A stretch of 64,000 nucleotides of DNA from Pseudodonghicola xiamenensis DSM 18339 (GCF_000429365.1 NZ_AUBS01000004.1:62001-126000); one strand, 5' to 3'; positions 24,894-35,505 are shown, counted from the stretch's first letter. A program made the numbers and translations. Notes: generated by a model from the letters alone, not told the origin.

Positions 24894-26300
24894 TCACCGG
24901 GGGCTTTTGCGGCGCGGGGCCGGGCGGGGGCGGGCACGGTGTTCGATTTCGTCATAGAGCCGGCCGATCAGATCCTTGCCGGTGGCGGCTTCGATCCCCT
25001 CGAACCCGGGGGAAGAGTTGACCTCGAGGACCTTGGGCCCGTCATCGCTGCGCAGCAGGTCGACGCCGGCCATGTTCAGGCCGAAGGCGCGCGCGGCGCG
25101 TACCGCGATGTCGCGCTCCTCGCGGCTGATGCGGGTGACGCTGGCTTGGCCGCCCTGGTGCAGGTTTGATCGGAAATCGCCCTCGGCGCCCTTGCGCTTC
25201 ATCGCCGCGACCACCTTGCCGCCGATCACCAGGCAGCGCACATCCTCGCCCGCGGCCTCCTTGACGAAATGCTGGACCAGGAAATTGGCGCGCAGCCCCC
25301 GGAAGGCCGAGATCACGGATTCGGCGGCCTTCTTGGTCTCGGCCAGCACTACGCCTTTGCCCTGTGTGCTTTCCAGCAGCTTGACGATCAACGGCGCGCC
25401 GCCGACCAGTCCGATCAGGTTGCCGGTGTCCTTGGGCGAAGAGGCGAAGGCGGTCATCGGCATGCCGATCTTGTGCCGCGCCAGCACCTGATGCGCCTGC
25501 AGCTTGTCACGGCTGGCGGTGATCCCGGCAGAGCCGTTGACGCAATAGGTGCCGATGGTTTCGAACTGGCGGATCACCGCGGTGCCGTATTGGGTGACCG
25601 ATGCACCGATGCGCGGGATCACCGCGTCATAGCGGGGCAGGCGTTTGCCGTCATAGTGGATTTCCGGGGCCAGCGCGTTGATCGCCATGTAACAGCGGGT
25701 GGTGTCGATCACCTCGACCGTATGGCCGCGCGCCTCGCCGGCCTCGACCAGCCGGCGGGTGGAATAATTGTCCTCGCGGCTGAGAACGGCGATGCGCAGA
25801 TCGCGTTTCGGGGCGGCCTGACGCATCCGGGCCGAATGGTAGACGTCATAGTTCAGCACCGGTTGCAGGTGCCGTTCGGTCGGCAGGATCGAAATATGGT
25901 CCGTCAGGGCCTGACGTCCCAGCAGCATCCGGCTGGCCATGCCGGCGCGGTTGGTCAGGGTGATCTCGATCGGCCAGCTCTGGCCCGCGACCTCGAGCGC
26001 AGTGGTGATGACATAGCGCAATTCGGCCTCGCCGTTCGATGAGGTCACCTCGCGCCGGTCGATCACCGGGGCAGAGCAGGGGATCGCCAGATCGTCGTGG
26101 CCGGGGATCGGGTGGACCGAGAACCGCACCTTGGGGGCGGAGGCAGGGCCGAAGAGCTCGATATCATAGGCATGCAGCGCCGAGGTTCGCGCGCCGGTGT
26201 CGATCTTGGCGCTGATCGCCGGCAGCCCGAGGCCGGGCAGGGCGATCCATTCCTCCCAGCCGAAGGTCAGCCGGTGGGGCACGGTGGGGGAATCGGTCAT
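24894..26300 (-). CDS. RimB-RimK fusion: aspartic-protease-like domain + ATP-grasp glutamate ligase
   Basis: A 468-residue two-domain protein. Residues 10-150 form a retropepsin-like domain of the RimB/DUF785 family, with the DTGARTSAL active-site signature (D34-T35-G36) and MLLGRQAL as the second conserved motif. From about 167 it is RimK, an ATP-grasp ligase that adds glutamates to the C-terminus of ribosomal protein S6: [33 protein letters not shown] and the Mg-binding [13 protein letters not shown] are visible. In pseudomonads RimB is a separate modulator of RimK; here both activities share one chain. The ATG at 26300 gives the N-terminal [12 protein letters not shown], normal for the protease-like domain. 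A basic tail ([12 protein letters not shown]) ends it. Confidence 0.93.
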   Translation of the reverse strand: MTDSPTVPHRLTFGWEEWIALPGLGLPAISAKIDTGARTSALHAYDIELFGPASAPKVRFSVHPIPGHDDLAIPCSAPVIDRREVTSSNGEAELRYVITTALEVAGQSWPIEITLTNRAGMASRMLLGRQALTDHISILPTERHLQPVLNYDVYHSARMRQAAPKRDLRIAVLSREDNYSTRRLVEAGEARGHTVEVIDTTRCYMAINALAPEIHYDGKRLPRYDAVIPRIGASVTQYGTAVIRQFETIGTYCVNGSAGITASRDKLQAHQVLARHKIGMPMTAFASSPKDTGNLIGLVGGAPLIVKLLESTQGKGVVLAETKKAAESVISAFRGLRANFLVQHFVKEAAGEDVRCLVIGGKVVAAMKRKGAEGDFRSNLHQGGQASVTRISREERDIAVRAARAFGLNMAGVDLLRSDDGPKVLEVNSSPGFEGIEAATGKDLIGRLYDEIEHRARPRPAPRRKSPR

Positions 26301-26415
26301 GGTCCGGATCCTGCAGCAATCCTCTACCGCCGCCTCCCTAGCGGTTTGCCGGGACCGCGCAAGTGAATTTTCCGCAACCGCGCCGGGTGGCGGTTGGAGC
26401 TGGGGGCTGGGGCGA

Positions 26416-27588
26416 TCAGCCAGCCGTCCGGGTCCGGGCGCGGCTGAGCCCGTAATGGGTGAAGAGCGCCGCCACATAGAACAGGGCGACAATCAGGCTC
26501 AGCCCCGGCTTGCCGGTGCCCTCATGGACCGCCAGCATCAGCGGCGTGCCGATCATGTTACCCAGATTGCCCATCTGCGCCAATGCGCCATTGGCCAGCG
26601 CCCGGGCTGCGGCGGTGTCGTTGAGCTGGGGGATGGCGGCAAAGCTTGCCCCCTGGACCAGGCCGAGACAGGCAAAAAGCGCGATGGCCGGCAGCGCACT
26701 GCCCGGCGCCAGCGGCAGGGTCAGGGCCAGGCAGAAGGCGAGGGCAAAGCCCAGCATCACCACCTTGACCGCCGGCCAGCGGCGCAGCAGCGCCATTCCC
26801 AGCGTCATCGAGACGGCGATCGCCGTCAGCGGTGCCAGCGTGGCGGTCAACGTCGCGGCGCGCGTCGGCAGCAGCGGCGGCCAGACCGCCAGCAGCGCGA
26901 CGAAGGTGAGCGTGTAGAACAGCCAGCCCCAGGCCGGTGCCGCCAGAAAGGGCGAACGATAGAGGCTGATATGCCGGCGCAGCAGCCCGGCAAGCGTCAG
27001 CCGTTGATCGGCGGGCGGGATCGGCGTGTCGGCGGCGACAAGGCGGAGCAACAGCAGTGCCATCGCCGCCATCCATGTCGCATGGGCGGCAAAGAGTGTG
27101 CCGATCCCGTAGCGCTCGGCCAGCGGCACGCCGACCAGCGCCACCATCGCGAAGGCTACGCCGAAGAAGGTGCCCCAAAGCGTCAACGCGGCGGGGCGGA
27201 TGCGGTCGGGGGCAATCTGTGCGATCAGCGTCGGCGCGGCCACGACGATGGCCAGATGGGTGGCCCCTTCGGCCACCCGCAGCGCCAGCATGACCGGCAG
27301 CGGTGGCAAACTCGTCTGCGCCAGCGAGATCGCGCAGCCCGCCGTCAGGGCCCAGATCAGGGTACGGCGGAACCCGATGCGGGCCACCAGCAGGCCGGCC
27401 ACCAGCCCCAGCAACACCCCCATCAGGCTGAGCAGCGAGACGAGGAAACCTAGCAGCGTGCCGGCTTCGGGGTAGGCCCGGCCAAGCTCCGGCAGGATCA
27501 CGGCCATCTTGGCGAATTGCCCGGCCGCACCAAGGCCGGTGGCATAAAGCGCAACGATTGCGATCCAGGGGGAGGTCGGACGGGTCAT
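26416..27588 (-). CDS. MFS transporter
   Basis: A 390-residue major facilitator with twelve predicted helices. The cytoplasmic loop 2-3 motif appears as [15 protein letters not shown] (the G-x3-D-R-x-G-R/K-R type with changes). The family resembles CynX/NimT-like or cyanate-permease-like carriers, but the substrate cannot be predicted. The start at 27588 ([15 protein letters not shown]) leads straight into helix 1. It is divergent from tgt with 133 bp between and 115 bp upstream of the rimBK gene's start. Confidence 0.85.
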   Translation of the reverse strand: MTRPTSPWIAIVALYATGLGAAGQFAKMAVILPELGRAYPEAGTLLGFLVSLLSLMGVLLGLVAGLLVARIGFRRTLIWALTAGCAISLAQTSLPPLPVMLALRVAEGATHLAIVVAAPTLIAQIAPDRIRPAALTLWGTFFGVAFAMVALVGVPLAERYGIGTLFAAHATWMAAMALLLLRLVAADTPIPPADQRLTLAGLLRRHISLYRSPFLAAPAWGWLFYTLTFVALLAVWPPLLPTRAATLTATLAPLTAIAVSMTLGMALLRRWPAVKVVMLGFALAFCLALTLPLAPGSALPAIALFACLGLVQGASFAAIPQLNDTAAARALANGALAQMGNLGNMIGTPLMLAVHEGTGKPGLSLIVALFYVAALFTHYGLSRARTRTAG

Positions 27589-27721
27589 GGGGGGCAGGGT
27601 TGGCGCGCCATGAGGCAGATTGCAAGGCATCTGGCACAGGCGGCCATGGCGGGGCCTTGCCAGCGCGGCGTGTTTGCCGCAATACCGGCCGGATTGGCTC
27701 AGGGCAAAGCGGGAGGCCGCG

Positions 27722-28852
27722 ATGACGACGAAATTCTCTTTCACGCTGAAGGCAACCGACGGCAAGGCACGCTTGGGCGTGATCGATACGCCGCGCGGTC
27801 AGATTCGCACCCCCGCCTTCATGCCGGTGGGCACGGCGGCGACCGTCAAGGCAATGATGCCCGAAAGTGTGGCGGCGACTGGCGCCGATATCCTTCTGGG
27901 CAATACCTATCACCTGATGCTGCGTCCCACTGCCGAGCGGATCGACCGGCTGGGGGGGCTGCACAAATTCATGAACTGGCAAAAGCCGATCCTGACCGAC
28001 TCGGGCGGTTTCCAGGTGATGAGCCTCTCCGGCCTGCGCAAGCTGACGGAAGAAGGCGTGACCTTCAAATCCCATGTGGACGGGTCGAAACATCACCTCA
28101 GCCCGGAACGGTCGATGGAAATCCAGCGGCTTCTGGGCTCGGACATCGTGATGTGTTTCGACGAATGCCCGGCCTTGCCCGCGGACCGTGACCGCATTGC
28201 CGAGAGCATGCGGCTGTCGATGCGCTGGGCCGAGCGATCGCGCGAGGCCTTTGGCGATCGCCCCGGCCATGCCCTCTTCGGCATCCAGCAGGGCGGGCTG
28301 GAGCAGGACCTGCGCGAGGAAAGCGCCGAGGCGCTGAAGGTGATCGGGTTCGAGGGCTATGCCATCGGCGGCCTCGCCGTGGGGGAGGGGCAGGAGGCGA
28401 TGTTCGACTGTCTCGATTACGCCCCCGACATGCTGCCGGTGGACAAGCCGCGCTATCTGATGGGGGTGGGCAAGCCCGACGATATCGTGGGCGCGGTCAA
28501 GCGGGGCGTCGACATGATGGACTGCGTGCTGCCGTCGCGGTCGGGCCGGACCGGGCAGGTCTTCACCCGTCATGGGGTTTTGAACATCAAGAACGCGCGG
28601 CACCAGGACGACCCGCGCCCCTTGGACGAACAGTGCGGCTGCCCGGCCTGCCGCAACTATTCGCGCGCCTATCTGCACCATGTGTTCCGCAGCCACGAGA
28701 TCATTTCCTCGATGCTGCTGACATGGCACAACCTGCATTACTTCCAGGATCTGATGCAGGGGATGCGCGATGCCATCGCCGAGGGCCGCTTTGACGCTTG
28801 GGAGGCCACGTTCCACGCCCAGCGGGCCGAGGGCGATATCGCGCCGCTGTGA
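27722..28852 (+). CDS. tgt: queuine tRNA-ribosyltransferase
   Basis: A 376-residue tRNA-guanine transglycosylase that replaces G34 with the queuine precursor preQ1 in tRNAs with GUN anticodons, including the tRNA-His found at 361-437. The proton-acceptor aspartate D93 is in [12 protein letters not shown], the nucleophile aspartate lies in [18 protein letters not shown], and the zinc site is [18 protein letters not shown] followed by RSHE. The ATG at 27722 gives standard length; the open frame extends 34 codons further without family features. Confidence 0.97.
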   Translation: MTTKFSFTLKATDGKARLGVIDTPRGQIRTPAFMPVGTAATVKAMMPESVAATGADILLGNTYHLMLRPTAERIDRLGGLHKFMNWQKPILTDSGGFQVMSLSGLRKLTEEGVTFKSHVDGSKHHLSPERSMEIQRLLGSDIVMCFDECPALPADRDRIAESMRLSMRWAERSREAFGDRPGHALFGIQQGGLEQDLREESAEALKVIGFEGYAIGGLAVGEGQEAMFDCLDYAPDMLPVDKPRYLMGVGKPDDIVGAVKRGVDMMDCVLPSRSGRTGQVFTRHGVLNIKNARHQDDPRPLDEQCGCPACRNYSRAYLHHVFRSHEIISSMLLTWHNLHYFQDLMQGMRDAIAEGRFDAWEATFHAQRAEGDIAPL

Positions 28853-28960
28853 TATTCCGAAGCGTGGGGAATCCTCCTCAGGGCTTGCCGCGGCGCAGAA
28901 TGCGCTTAGCTTTCGTGTCTGACCCGCTTGCCTAGGGTGGGACCGAAAGGGAGTTTCCTC

Positions 28961-30049
28961 ATGACACACAAGCTTTTCACGCCCTTCACTGCGGGCGATA
29001 TCTCGTTGAAGAACCGCGTCGTCATGGCGCCACTGACCCGGAACCGGGCCGATGACGTGACCGGAGAGGTTAACGATCTGCACGTCGACTATTACCGTCA
29101 GCGCGCCACCGCCGGGCTGATCATCACCGAGGCGTCCCAGATTTCGCCCCAGGGCAAGGGCTATATCCAGACCCCCGGCATACATTCCGATGCGCAGGCC
29201 ACGGCTTGGAAAATCGTCACCGATGCGGTGCACGAGGCGGGTGGCAAGATCGTCATCCAGCTTTGGCATGTGGGGCGGATCAGCCATACCTCGTTGCAGC
29301 CCGACGGGCAGGCGCCGGTCGCGCCATCGGCCATCCCGGCGGGAGTGAAGACCTTTACCCAGAACGGGTTTGAGGAAACCTCGGCCCCGCGCGCGCTGGC
29401 GCTGGAGGAATTGCCGGGCATCGTCGCGGATTACCGCAAGGCCGCACGGCTGGCGATGATCGCCGGATTCGACGGGGTCGAGGTGCATGGCGCCAACGGT
29501 TATCTTCTGGACCAGTTCCTCAAAACCGGCGCCAACCATCGCGATGACGCCTATGGCGGACCGGTCGAGAACCGAGCGCGCCTGATGCTCGAGGTTCTGG
29601 AGGCGGTGACCGATGAGATTGGCGGCGGCAAGGTCGGCCTGCGGCTGTCGCCTTTCAGTCCTGCCAATGGCATTTCCGATGCCGATCCGATGGCGACCTT
29701 CGGCTATCTGGTGCCGCAGTTGAACCGCTTCGGCCTAGCCTATCTGCATATGGTCGAGGGTGCCACCGGCGGATCGCGAGAGCTGGCCGAGGGGGAGAGT
29801 ATCACGGCGCTGCGCGCGCTGTTCGAAGGGCCCTACATGGCCAACAACGGCTATGATCGGCAGATGGCGCTGGACGCGGTGGAAAGCGGTGCCGCCGATC
29901 TGGTGGCCTTCGGGCGGCCCTTTATCGCCAACCCCGATCTGGTGGCGCGGCTGGAACAGGATGCGCCCTGGAACGACCTCGATCGTGCCACCCTCTATGG
30001 CGGCGGAGCGAAGGGGCTGATCGACTATCCGACGCTTGAGCCGGTCTGA
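28961..30049 (+). CDS. old yellow enzyme family alkene reductase
   Basis: A 362-residue FMN-dependent NAD(P)H oxidoreductase related to NemA/xenobiotic reductases. Key parts are RVVMAPLTRNRAD near the start, IQLWHVGRISH with the family HxGR, the active-site HGANGYLLDQFLK and NHRDDAYGGPVENRARL, and the phosphate-binding AFGRPFIANPDL near the end. It reduces activated C=C bonds or nitro groups; the physiological substrate is unknown. AAAGGGAG upstream supports the ATG at 28961. A CGGGGG-CTTG-CCCCCG hairpin follows at 30071-30086. Confidence 0.93.
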   Translation: MTHKLFTPFTAGDISLKNRVVMAPLTRNRADDVTGEVNDLHVDYYRQRATAGLIITEASQISPQGKGYIQTPGIHSDAQATAWKIVTDAVHEAGGKIVIQLWHVGRISHTSLQPDGQAPVAPSAIPAGVKTFTQNGFEETSAPRALALEELPGIVADYRKAARLAMIAGFDGVEVHGANGYLLDQFLKTGANHRDDAYGGPVENRARLMLEVLEAVTDEIGGGKVGLRLSPFSPANGISDADPMATFGYLVPQLNRFGLAYLHMVEGATGGSRELAEGESITALRALFEGPYMANNGYDRQMALDAVESGAADLVAFGRPFIANPDLVARLEQDAPWNDLDRATLYGGGAKGLIDYPTLEPV

Positions 30050-30178
30050 TCGGCGCGCTGGCGTCAGGGGCGGGGGCTTGCCCCCGTTCCGCTTGGGTTT
30101 TCCACAAGAAAAGGTCAAATGATCTCTTGCGGCCCTGCTGCGCCCACGCCATGCTGGCCGACGCCCGAGTTGGGCGAG

Positions 30179-30207
30179 GTTGAAATGGCGGGGACGACGC
30201 CCCACGT
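30179..30207 (+). promoter_or_regulatory. candidate RpoH promoter of lon
   Basis: GTTG at 30179-30182 within GTTGAAA, an 18-nt spacer, and CCCACGT at 30201-30207. This resembles both the alphaproteobacterial (CTTG-N17/18-CYTATNT) and enterobacterial (CTTGAAA, CCCCAT) heat-shock consensus. The expected leader is about 75 nt. lon is a classical heat-shock gene, which supports the call. Confidence 0.5.
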
Positions 30208-30287
30208 AACAACTCGATGACAGGAGATGGTCGGGTGCCGCCTCGAAGAGGGGCCAGTGCCATCTTGCCAAGAACCAAGGAACGCAC

Positions 30288-32699
30288 ATGCAAGAGCCTC
30301 TCAACTCCTCCTACCCGGTCCTGCCGCTGCGCGATATCGTGGTGTTTCCCCACATGATCGTGCCGCTGTTCGTGGGTCGGGAAAAGTCCGTCCGGGCGCT
30401 GGAAGAGGTTATGGCGGACGACAAGCAGATTCTGCTGTCCAGCCAGATCGACCCTTCGGTAGACGACCCCGATGTCGACGGCATTTACAAGGCCGGCGTG
30501 CTGGCCAATGTGCTGCAGCTGCTGAAACTGCCCGACGGCACCGTCAAGGTGCTGGTCGAGGGGCAGGCGCGGGTGCGCATCACCGAATTCCTGCCCAACG
30601 ACGACTTTTTCGAAGCCACGGCGGAATATCTGACCGAGATGCCGGGCGATGTCACCACCACCGAGGCGCTGCTGCGCACGGTGGAGGACGAATTCGAACG
30701 CTATGCCAAGGTGCGCAAGAACATCCCCGAGGAAGCGCTGGCCGCTGTCAGCGAAAGCACCGATCCCGCCAAGCTGGCCGACCTGATCGCCGGCCATCTG
30801 GGCATTGACGTGGAGCGCAAGCAGGAACTGCTTGAAACGCTGTCGGTCTCTGAACGGCTGGAAAAGGTCTACGGGCTGATGCAGGGCGAAATGTCCGTCC
30901 TGCAGGTCGAGAAGAAGATCAAGACCCGCGTCAAGTCGCAGATGGAGAAGACCCAGCGCGAATATTATCTGAATGAGCAGATGAAGGCCATTCAGAAGGA
31001 GCTGGGCGACGGCGAAGAGGGCGAGGGAGAGATTGCCGAGCTCGAGGCCCGCATCGCCGAGACCAAGCTTTCGAAAGAGGCCAAGGAAAAGGCCGAGGCC
31101 GAGCTGAAGAAGCTGAAGAACATGTCGCCCATGTCGGCCGAGGCCACCGTGGTGCGCAACTATCTCGACTGGATGCTGTCGATCCCCTGGGGCGTGAAAT
31201 CGCGGGTCAAGAAGGATCTGACCCGCGCCGAGGAAATCCTCGATCACGACCACTATGGCCTGGAAAAGGTCAAGGAACGGATCGTCGAATATCTCGCGGT
31301 GCAACAGCGTTCGAAAAAGCTGAAGGGGCCGATCATGTGCCTCGTCGGCCCTCCGGGCGTCGGTAAGACATCTCTGGGCAAATCGGTCGCCAAGGCCACG
31401 GGGCGCGAATTCATCCGCATCTCGCTGGGTGGGGTGCGCGATGAATCCGAGATCCGCGGCCACCGTCGGACCTATATCGGCTCGATGCCCGGCAAGATCA
31501 TCCAGGCGCTGAAGAAGGCGAAAACCACCAATCCGCTGATCCTGCTCGATGAAATCGACAAGATGGGCCAGGATTTTCGTGGTGATCCCGCTTCGGCCAT
31601 GCTGGAGGTGCTTGATCCGGAACAGAACTCCACTTTCGTGGATCACTATCTCGAGGTCGAATATGATCTGAGCGACGTGATGTTCCTGACCACGGCAAAC
31701 TCCTACAACATGCCGGGGCCGCTTCTCGACCGGATGGAGATCATCCCGCTGTCGGGCTATACCGAGGACGAAAAGCGCGAGATCGCCAAGCAGCACCTGT
31801 TGCCGAAGCAGATCAAGAACCATGGGCTGAAGGCTCAGGAGTTTTCGATGACCGATGATGCGCTGACCGCCATCATCCGCTTCTATACCCGTGAGGCCGG
31901 CGTGCGGAGCCTGGAGCGGGAGATCGCCAAGGTCTGCCGCAAGGCGCTGACCAAGCTGGTCAAGAAGGAAGCGCAGACCGTCACGGTGACGGCGGACAAC
32001 ATCGACGATTTCCTGGGCGTGAAGAAGTTCCGCTATGGCCTTGCCGAGAAAGAAGACCAGATCGGTGTGGTCACTGGGCTGGCCTGGACCAGCGTGGGCG
32101 GCGAGCTTCTGAGCATCGAGGCACTGCGGCTGCCGGGCAAGGGCCGGATGAAGACCACCGGCAAGCTGGGCGAGGTGATGAAGGAATCGATCGACGCGGC
32201 TTCGAGCTACGTGCGCTCCATCGCACCGCAGCTCGGCGTCAAGCCGACCAGTTTCGACCGGTGGGACATCCACGTTCACGTCCCCGATGGCGCGACCCCG
32301 AAGGACGGGCCGTCGGCAGGCTTGGCGATGGTCACTGCCATCGTCTCGGTGCTGACGCAGATCCCGGTGCGCAAGGATATCGCCATGACCGGCGAGGTTA
32401 CCCTGCGCGGGAATGCCTCTGCCATCGGTGGGCTGAAGGAGAAACTGCTGGCGGCGCTGCGTGGCGGCATCAAGACGGTGTTGATCCCGGAAGAGAACGA
32501 GAAGGATCTTCCGGACATCCCCGACAACGTGAAAGAGGGGCTGGAGATCATCCCGGTCACCCATGTGTCGGAGGTGTTGAAACACGCTCTGGTGCGTCAG
32601 CCGGAGCCGATCGAATGGGATGAGGCCGCCGAGGAAGAGGCTGCCGCCGCCCGTGCCAAGATGACGTCGGAAGAAGGCTCCGGCGCCACCGCGCACTGA
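30288..32699 (+). CDS. lon: ATP-dependent protease La (Lon)
   Basis: An 803-residue LonA protease. The N-terminal substrate-recognition domain covers about 10-205 ([20 protein letters not shown]), followed by a coiled segment, the AAA+ domain (Walker A GPPGVGKT at 354-361, Walker [12 protein letters not shown]) and the C-terminal Ser-Lys dyad protease domain (PKDGPSAG with S676; lysine in [12 protein letters not shown]). It degrades misfolded and regulatory proteins in the cytosol, assembled as a hexamer. Expression is probably heat-induced through the upstream promoter; rpoH lies in the same window. A strong terminator follows. Confidence 0.98.
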   Translation: MQEPLNSSYPVLPLRDIVVFPHMIVPLFVGREKSVRALEEVMADDKQILLSSQIDPSVDDPDVDGIYKAGVLANVLQLLKLPDGTVKVLVEGQARVRITEFLPNDDFFEATAEYLTEMPGDVTTTEALLRTVEDEFERYAKVRKNIPEEALAAVSESTDPAKLADLIAGHLGIDVERKQELLETLSVSERLEKVYGLMQGEMSVLQVEKKIKTRVKSQMEKTQREYYLNEQMKAIQKELGDGEEGEGEIAELEARIAETKLSKEAKEKAEAELKKLKNMSPMSAEATVVRNYLDWMLSIPWGVKSRVKKDLTRAEEILDHDHYGLEKVKERIVEYLAVQQRSKKLKGPIMCLVGPPGVGKTSLGKSVAKATGREFIRISLGGVRDESEIRGHRRTYIGSMPGKIIQALKKAKTTNPLILLDEIDKMGQDFRGDPASAMLEVLDPEQNSTFVDHYLEVEYDLSDVMFLTTANSYNMPGPLLDRMEIIPLSGYTEDEKREIAKQHLLPKQIKNHGLKAQEFSMTDDALTAIIRFYTREAGVRSLEREIAKVCRKALTKLVKKEAQTVTVTADNIDDFLGVKKFRYGLAEKEDQIGVVTGLAWTSVGGELLSIEALRLPGKGRMKTTGKLGEVMKESIDAASSYVRSIAPQLGVKPTSFDRWDIHVHVPDGATPKDGPSAGLAMVTAIVSVLTQIPVRKDIAMTGEVTLRGNASAIGGLKEKLLAALRGGIKTVLIPEENEKDLPDIPDNVKEGLEIIPVTHVSEVLKHALVRQPEPIEWDEAAEEEAAAARAKMTSEEGSGATAH

Positions 32700-32726
32700 A
32701 GCACGGGAAACGCGTTCACATTCATC

Positions 32727-32752
32727 AGGCGGGCCTTAGGGCCCGCCTTTTT
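32727..32752 (+). terminator. lon terminator
   Basis: GGCGGGCC with GGCCCGCC-type pairing (32728-32735 with 32740-32747) around TTAG, followed by TTTTT. Confidence 0.9.
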
Positions 32753-32836
32753 CATGCGCTGCCGGGGTGGCGGCTGGCGTTTCGCTCGACGTGGGCCTAG
32801 GGTCGAAGCAGCCGCAATTCGGGAGATGGCGCAGCG

Positions 32837-33259
32837 ATGGACAAGTCCGGGAAAAAGGCCAAGAGAAAGAAGGGTGCGGCGCTGCCGCAGGACCGGTCCG
32901 AAGAGGCGCTGATCAGTGCCGAGGAAGCCCCGGGGCAGGTGCTGGTCGATATCGCGGAGGCGCCTGATGCGGATGCCGATACTGCCTCTGATCTGAGCAA
33001 GAAAGAACTGATCGCCCGGGTTCTGGCCAGAACCGATGTCAAGAAACGTGACGCCAAGCCGGTAATCGAGGCCGTCCTGGCGGTTCTGGGGGAGACCCTG
33101 GCCGAGGGGCGCGGGGCCAATCTCGCTCCGCTGGGCAAGCTCAGCGTCAACCGGACGGTCGAAAGAGGCGATCGCCGGGTGATGATCACCAAGCTGCGGC
33201 AGAAGGTGACGGCGGCGGCGCCCATGGACCTTGATGACAGCGATGGCGCGCCGGATTGA
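32837..33259 (+). CDS. HU-like DNA-binding protein with N-terminal extension
   Basis: A 140-residue protein. Residues 1-50 are an extension with a lysine cluster (KKAKRKKGA) followed by an acidic stretch. Residues 53-125 form an HU-type core (LSKKELIARVLARTDVKKRDAKPVIEAVL in two helices, then a short strand region PLGKLSVNRTVERG). The long beta-arm seen in canonical HU, about 25 residues with a proline tip, is reduced to a short turn (NRTVERGDRRVMI). It lies directly after lon, where many bacteria have hupB, so it may be a diverged nucleoid protein. Confidence 0.75.
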   Translation: MDKSGKKAKRKKGAALPQDRSEEALISAEEAPGQVLVDIAEAPDADADTASDLSKKELIARVLARTDVKKRDAKPVIEAVLAVLGETLAEGRGANLAPLGKLSVNRTVERGDRRVMITKLRQKVTAAAPMDLDDSDGAPD

Positions 33260-33360
33260 GACCTCCATTCAGGGGCCGGGCTGGGGATGTAATTTCCGCC
33301 CATAAACTTGCCGATAGGGGGTTGCACCCTGTCACGAGCTTCTATAAATCCCGCCCTCAC

Positions 33361-33435
33361 GGGTGATTAGCTCAGTGGTAGAGCGCTTCGTTCACATCGA
33401 AGATGTCAGGAGTTCGAATCTCTTATCACCCACCA
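33361..33435 (+). tRNA. tRNA-Val (CAC)
   Basis: A complete 75-nt tRNA with encoded CCA. The acceptor stem is GGGTGAT with ATCACCC, the anticodon arm CTTCG-TTCACAT-CGAAG gives anticodon CAC, and the T arm contains GTTCGAATC. A73 is the discriminator. Confidence 0.97.
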
Positions 33436-33983
33436 TTCTCCCCTCTTTTCTGGAATATCTTTGGAGATGAGGTGGATGTTCGTCTTTATCTCTCAGTGTT
33501 GAAATCGACTTTTGCGATGCCTTGCGTTCCATTCGCATGGGCAGCGTGGCCTTTGGGGGCTGCTGCAGAGAGAGCAGGGCATAGGCCCATCGGGCTGGAT
33601 ATGGGGCGCCTTGGGGCCGCTCCTTTCCGTACTGCCTGACGTGAGACCGGCGCCGGAGCCGACAAAACGCTTTCATCTGGCTGGGGACGGCAGGGCAATG
33701 CGGCATGATCTGCGTGGCTTCCTGTTCCAGCAGGGCCGAACCGCCGCCATCGGCTGTAGCCTGGTGTGCGAGGCGCTGAGGTCTTGAAACATCAGGGGGC
33801 GCATCTGGTGATGCCGCCGCAGTCAGCGCGCCGACCATCATGGTGGGCCGCCATGGCCGTGCGTCAGATGGCAAGATGCCGGTGCAGGGGGGGGCGCCTG
33901 CGGCAGACCCCATGCGGCACAGAATAGACAAGAAAGCCGCCCGGCGCGGGACCGGGCGGCTTCGGGTCTGAAAGTCTGGCGGA
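33436..33983. other. 548-bp intergenic region
   Basis: Between tRNA-Val and the convergent end of the RTX gene. Apart from the terminator at 33932-33962 nothing was recognised. Open frames exist on both strands but have no start signal or family resemblance, and one of them runs through the tRNA. There is no integrase, no duplicated tRNA 3' end, and thus no sign of an integrated element. Confidence 0.5.
33932..33962 (-). terminator. terminator of the RTX gene
   Basis: GCCGCCCGG and CCGGGCGGC form a long GC-rich stem; on the minus strand it is followed by TTTCTTGTC. It lies 22 bp after the stop. Confidence 0.8.
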
Positions 33984-35408
33984 TCAGAAGATGAAGTCGT
34001 TCTTCGCCAGATCGTCCATGGTAACGCCATAAAGGTCGATGGTGTTGCCATTGAGATCGTCAATAACCGCGTGGCCGCCGACATCGGAGATGTGATTGTT
34101 CATCAGATCCTTGAAGGTCTTGATCTCGGTGACATCGGAGAGGTCGATTTTTTCTTTCAGGCCGGCGGTTCGGAAGTCCGTGACCATGTCATTGCCGAAA
34201 TTGCCGGAGAAAATGAAGCGATCGAAGCCGGCGCCGCCGGTCAGTATGTCATCGCCGTTGCCGCCGTCCAGCTTGTCCCTGCCGTCGCCGCCTTCCAGCA
34301 CGTCTTTGCCGCCCAGGCCCCGCAGAACGTCGTTGCCGGCCTCACCCTGCAGCAGGTTCTTGGCGCCCGAACCGATGATCTTGTCGGCATAGTCCGACCC
34401 GCGGACGTCTTCGATTCTTTTCAGCGTGTCGCGGTCGCCGAATCCGTCGATGGCAAAACCTTTGGCCAGGTTCACGGTGACACCTTCTTCGCCGCCATAG
34501 CGATAGTCGCGGTCATAGCGAACCGCGTCGACGCCCTTGCCGCCGTTGATCAGATCATCGCCCGCCAGGCCGCGGAAGGTTTGGCCGCCCTTGGCGCCGA
34601 TCAGATTGTCGTCGAACAGGCTGCCGCGCAGGGCTTCGATGCTGATCAGTTTGTCGGTGTCGCCCCAGCCGTCGGTGCCGGTGCCCTTGGCCAGGTTGAT
34701 GCTGACGCCTGCGGGATCGTTGGCATAGTTCACCTGATCCCAGCCGGTGCCGCCCTTGTAGGTGTCATTCCCCTCGGAGGAATAGAAATAGTCGTCACCA
34801 TACCCGCCAGACAGCACGTCGCGTCCGGCGGTGCCCCAGATGTCTTCGTCGGCGCCCAGAACTTCGGTATCCACCAGGTCGGACCAGGGGATCAGCACGC
34901 CGGGGCCGAAGGCGCCGGTCGCGGGGTAGACGTCGTTGATATAGGTGTCGGTTTCGCTGAAGGCGACGAAATCGGACAGGGAACCGAAGTCGGGCAGATC
35001 GTCGCCGCCGAGAACGAAGTAATAGCGGGTGCCGTATTCGTAGCCATCTGCCGCGACTTCGCCCTTCACCACCTCGAGTTCCAGAACCACGCTGGAATGA
35101 GAGGTGCCGCCCATGGTCCAGTCGATACCGATGATGTTGGAGTCGATGTTCGACGTGTAGGCATTCATGCCGTCCAGCGTGAGGACATAGGTATCTGCGC
35201 TGGGGGCGATATCGACCCAGATCGTGCCGTCGGCCAGATCGACCTCTTCGATGGTATAGGTGAAACCGGCCTCGGGTGCGGCGGTCACATCCAGCGATAC
35301 GCTGGCATCGAAGCGGGTGGGGGTGTCGTCGTCACTGTCCCAATAATAGCGGTAGTCGTAGGAAAAGCCGTTGATCGAATAATAGGTAGTGTTAGCCGTC
35401 GAAGCCAT
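33984..35408 (-). CDS. RTX calcium-binding repeat protein
   Basis: A 474-residue protein with no N-terminal signal. Residues 1-185 form a beta-rich unique domain (FSYDYRYYWDSDDDTPTRFD). From about 190 there are RTX nonapeptides of the GGxGxDxUx type (TAGRDVLSGGYGDDYFYSSE, GGDGRDKLDGGNGDDILTGG), which bind calcium outside the cell and fold into parallel beta-rolls. The C-terminus ends in a hydrophobic DFIF-type signal, as expected for type I (ABC) secretion. The function of the N-terminal domain is unknown. No TolC/HlyBD genes are in the window. Upstream, an inverted repeat TGACG-N3-CGTCA overlaps a possible -35. Confidence 0.9.
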   Translation of the reverse strand: MASTANTTYYSINGFSYDYRYYWDSDDDTPTRFDASVSLDVTAAPEAGFTYTIEEVDLADGTIWVDIAPSADTYVLTLDGMNAYTSNIDSNIIGIDWTMGGTSHSSVVLELEVVKGEVAADGYEYGTRYYFVLGGDDLPDFGSLSDFVAFSETDTYINDVYPATGAFGPGVLIPWSDLVDTEVLGADEDIWGTAGRDVLSGGYGDDYFYSSEGNDTYKGGTGWDQVNYANDPAGVSINLAKGTGTDGWGDTDKLISIEALRGSLFDDNLIGAKGGQTFRGLAGDDLINGGKGVDAVRYDRDYRYGGEEGVTVNLAKGFAIDGFGDRDTLKRIEDVRGSDYADKIIGSGAKNLLQGEAGNDVLRGLGGKDVLEGGDGRDKLDGGNGDDILTGGAGFDRFIFSGNFGNDMVTDFRTAGLKEKIDLSDVTEIKTFKDLMNNHISDVGGHAVIDDLNGNTIDLYGVTMDDLAKNDFIF

Positions 35409-35492
35409 CTGTTTGCCTTTATGTCGATTATCTAGATCGAAACCACTGCCTGGGACAGATGGCCATATGTAATGCGAGGCTAGAAAAGACGG

Positions 35493-35505
35493 TGACGTAT
35501 CGTCA
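35493..35505 (-). promoter_or_regulatory. inverted repeat in the RTX gene promoter region
   Basis: TGACG-ATA-CGTCA, 85 bp upstream of the ATG. On the minus strand TTGACG, a -35-like hexamer, overlaps its left arm, with TAGCCT 18 bp downstream. An operator for a dimeric regulator is possible. Confidence 0.3.

Noticed and set aside
26558..29539. A 993-codon frame antisense to tgt and in another frame of the MFS gene
   Set aside because: The recognised proteins on both strands fully explain the region; this frame has no domain and an atypical Arg/His-rich composition.
30071..30086. Sixth copy of the dispersed repeat near the lon promoter
   Set aside because: The GGGGG-CTTG-CCCCC hairpin resembles the repeat tail, but the TTTTTCTGGC head and AAATATCCCGG core are missing.
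29922..32696. A very long frame antisense to lon
   Set aside because: Lon is unmistakable; the antisense reading is Gln/His/Leu-rich without motifs.
33361..33983. Genomic island inserted at tRNA-Val
   Set aside because: No integrase, no repeated tRNA 3' end and no shift in composition; the flank is simply empty.
33392..34084. A frame ending inside tRNA-Val, antisense
   Set aside because: The C-terminal GDKRFELLTSSM is the well-known artefact of translating a tRNA in reverse.
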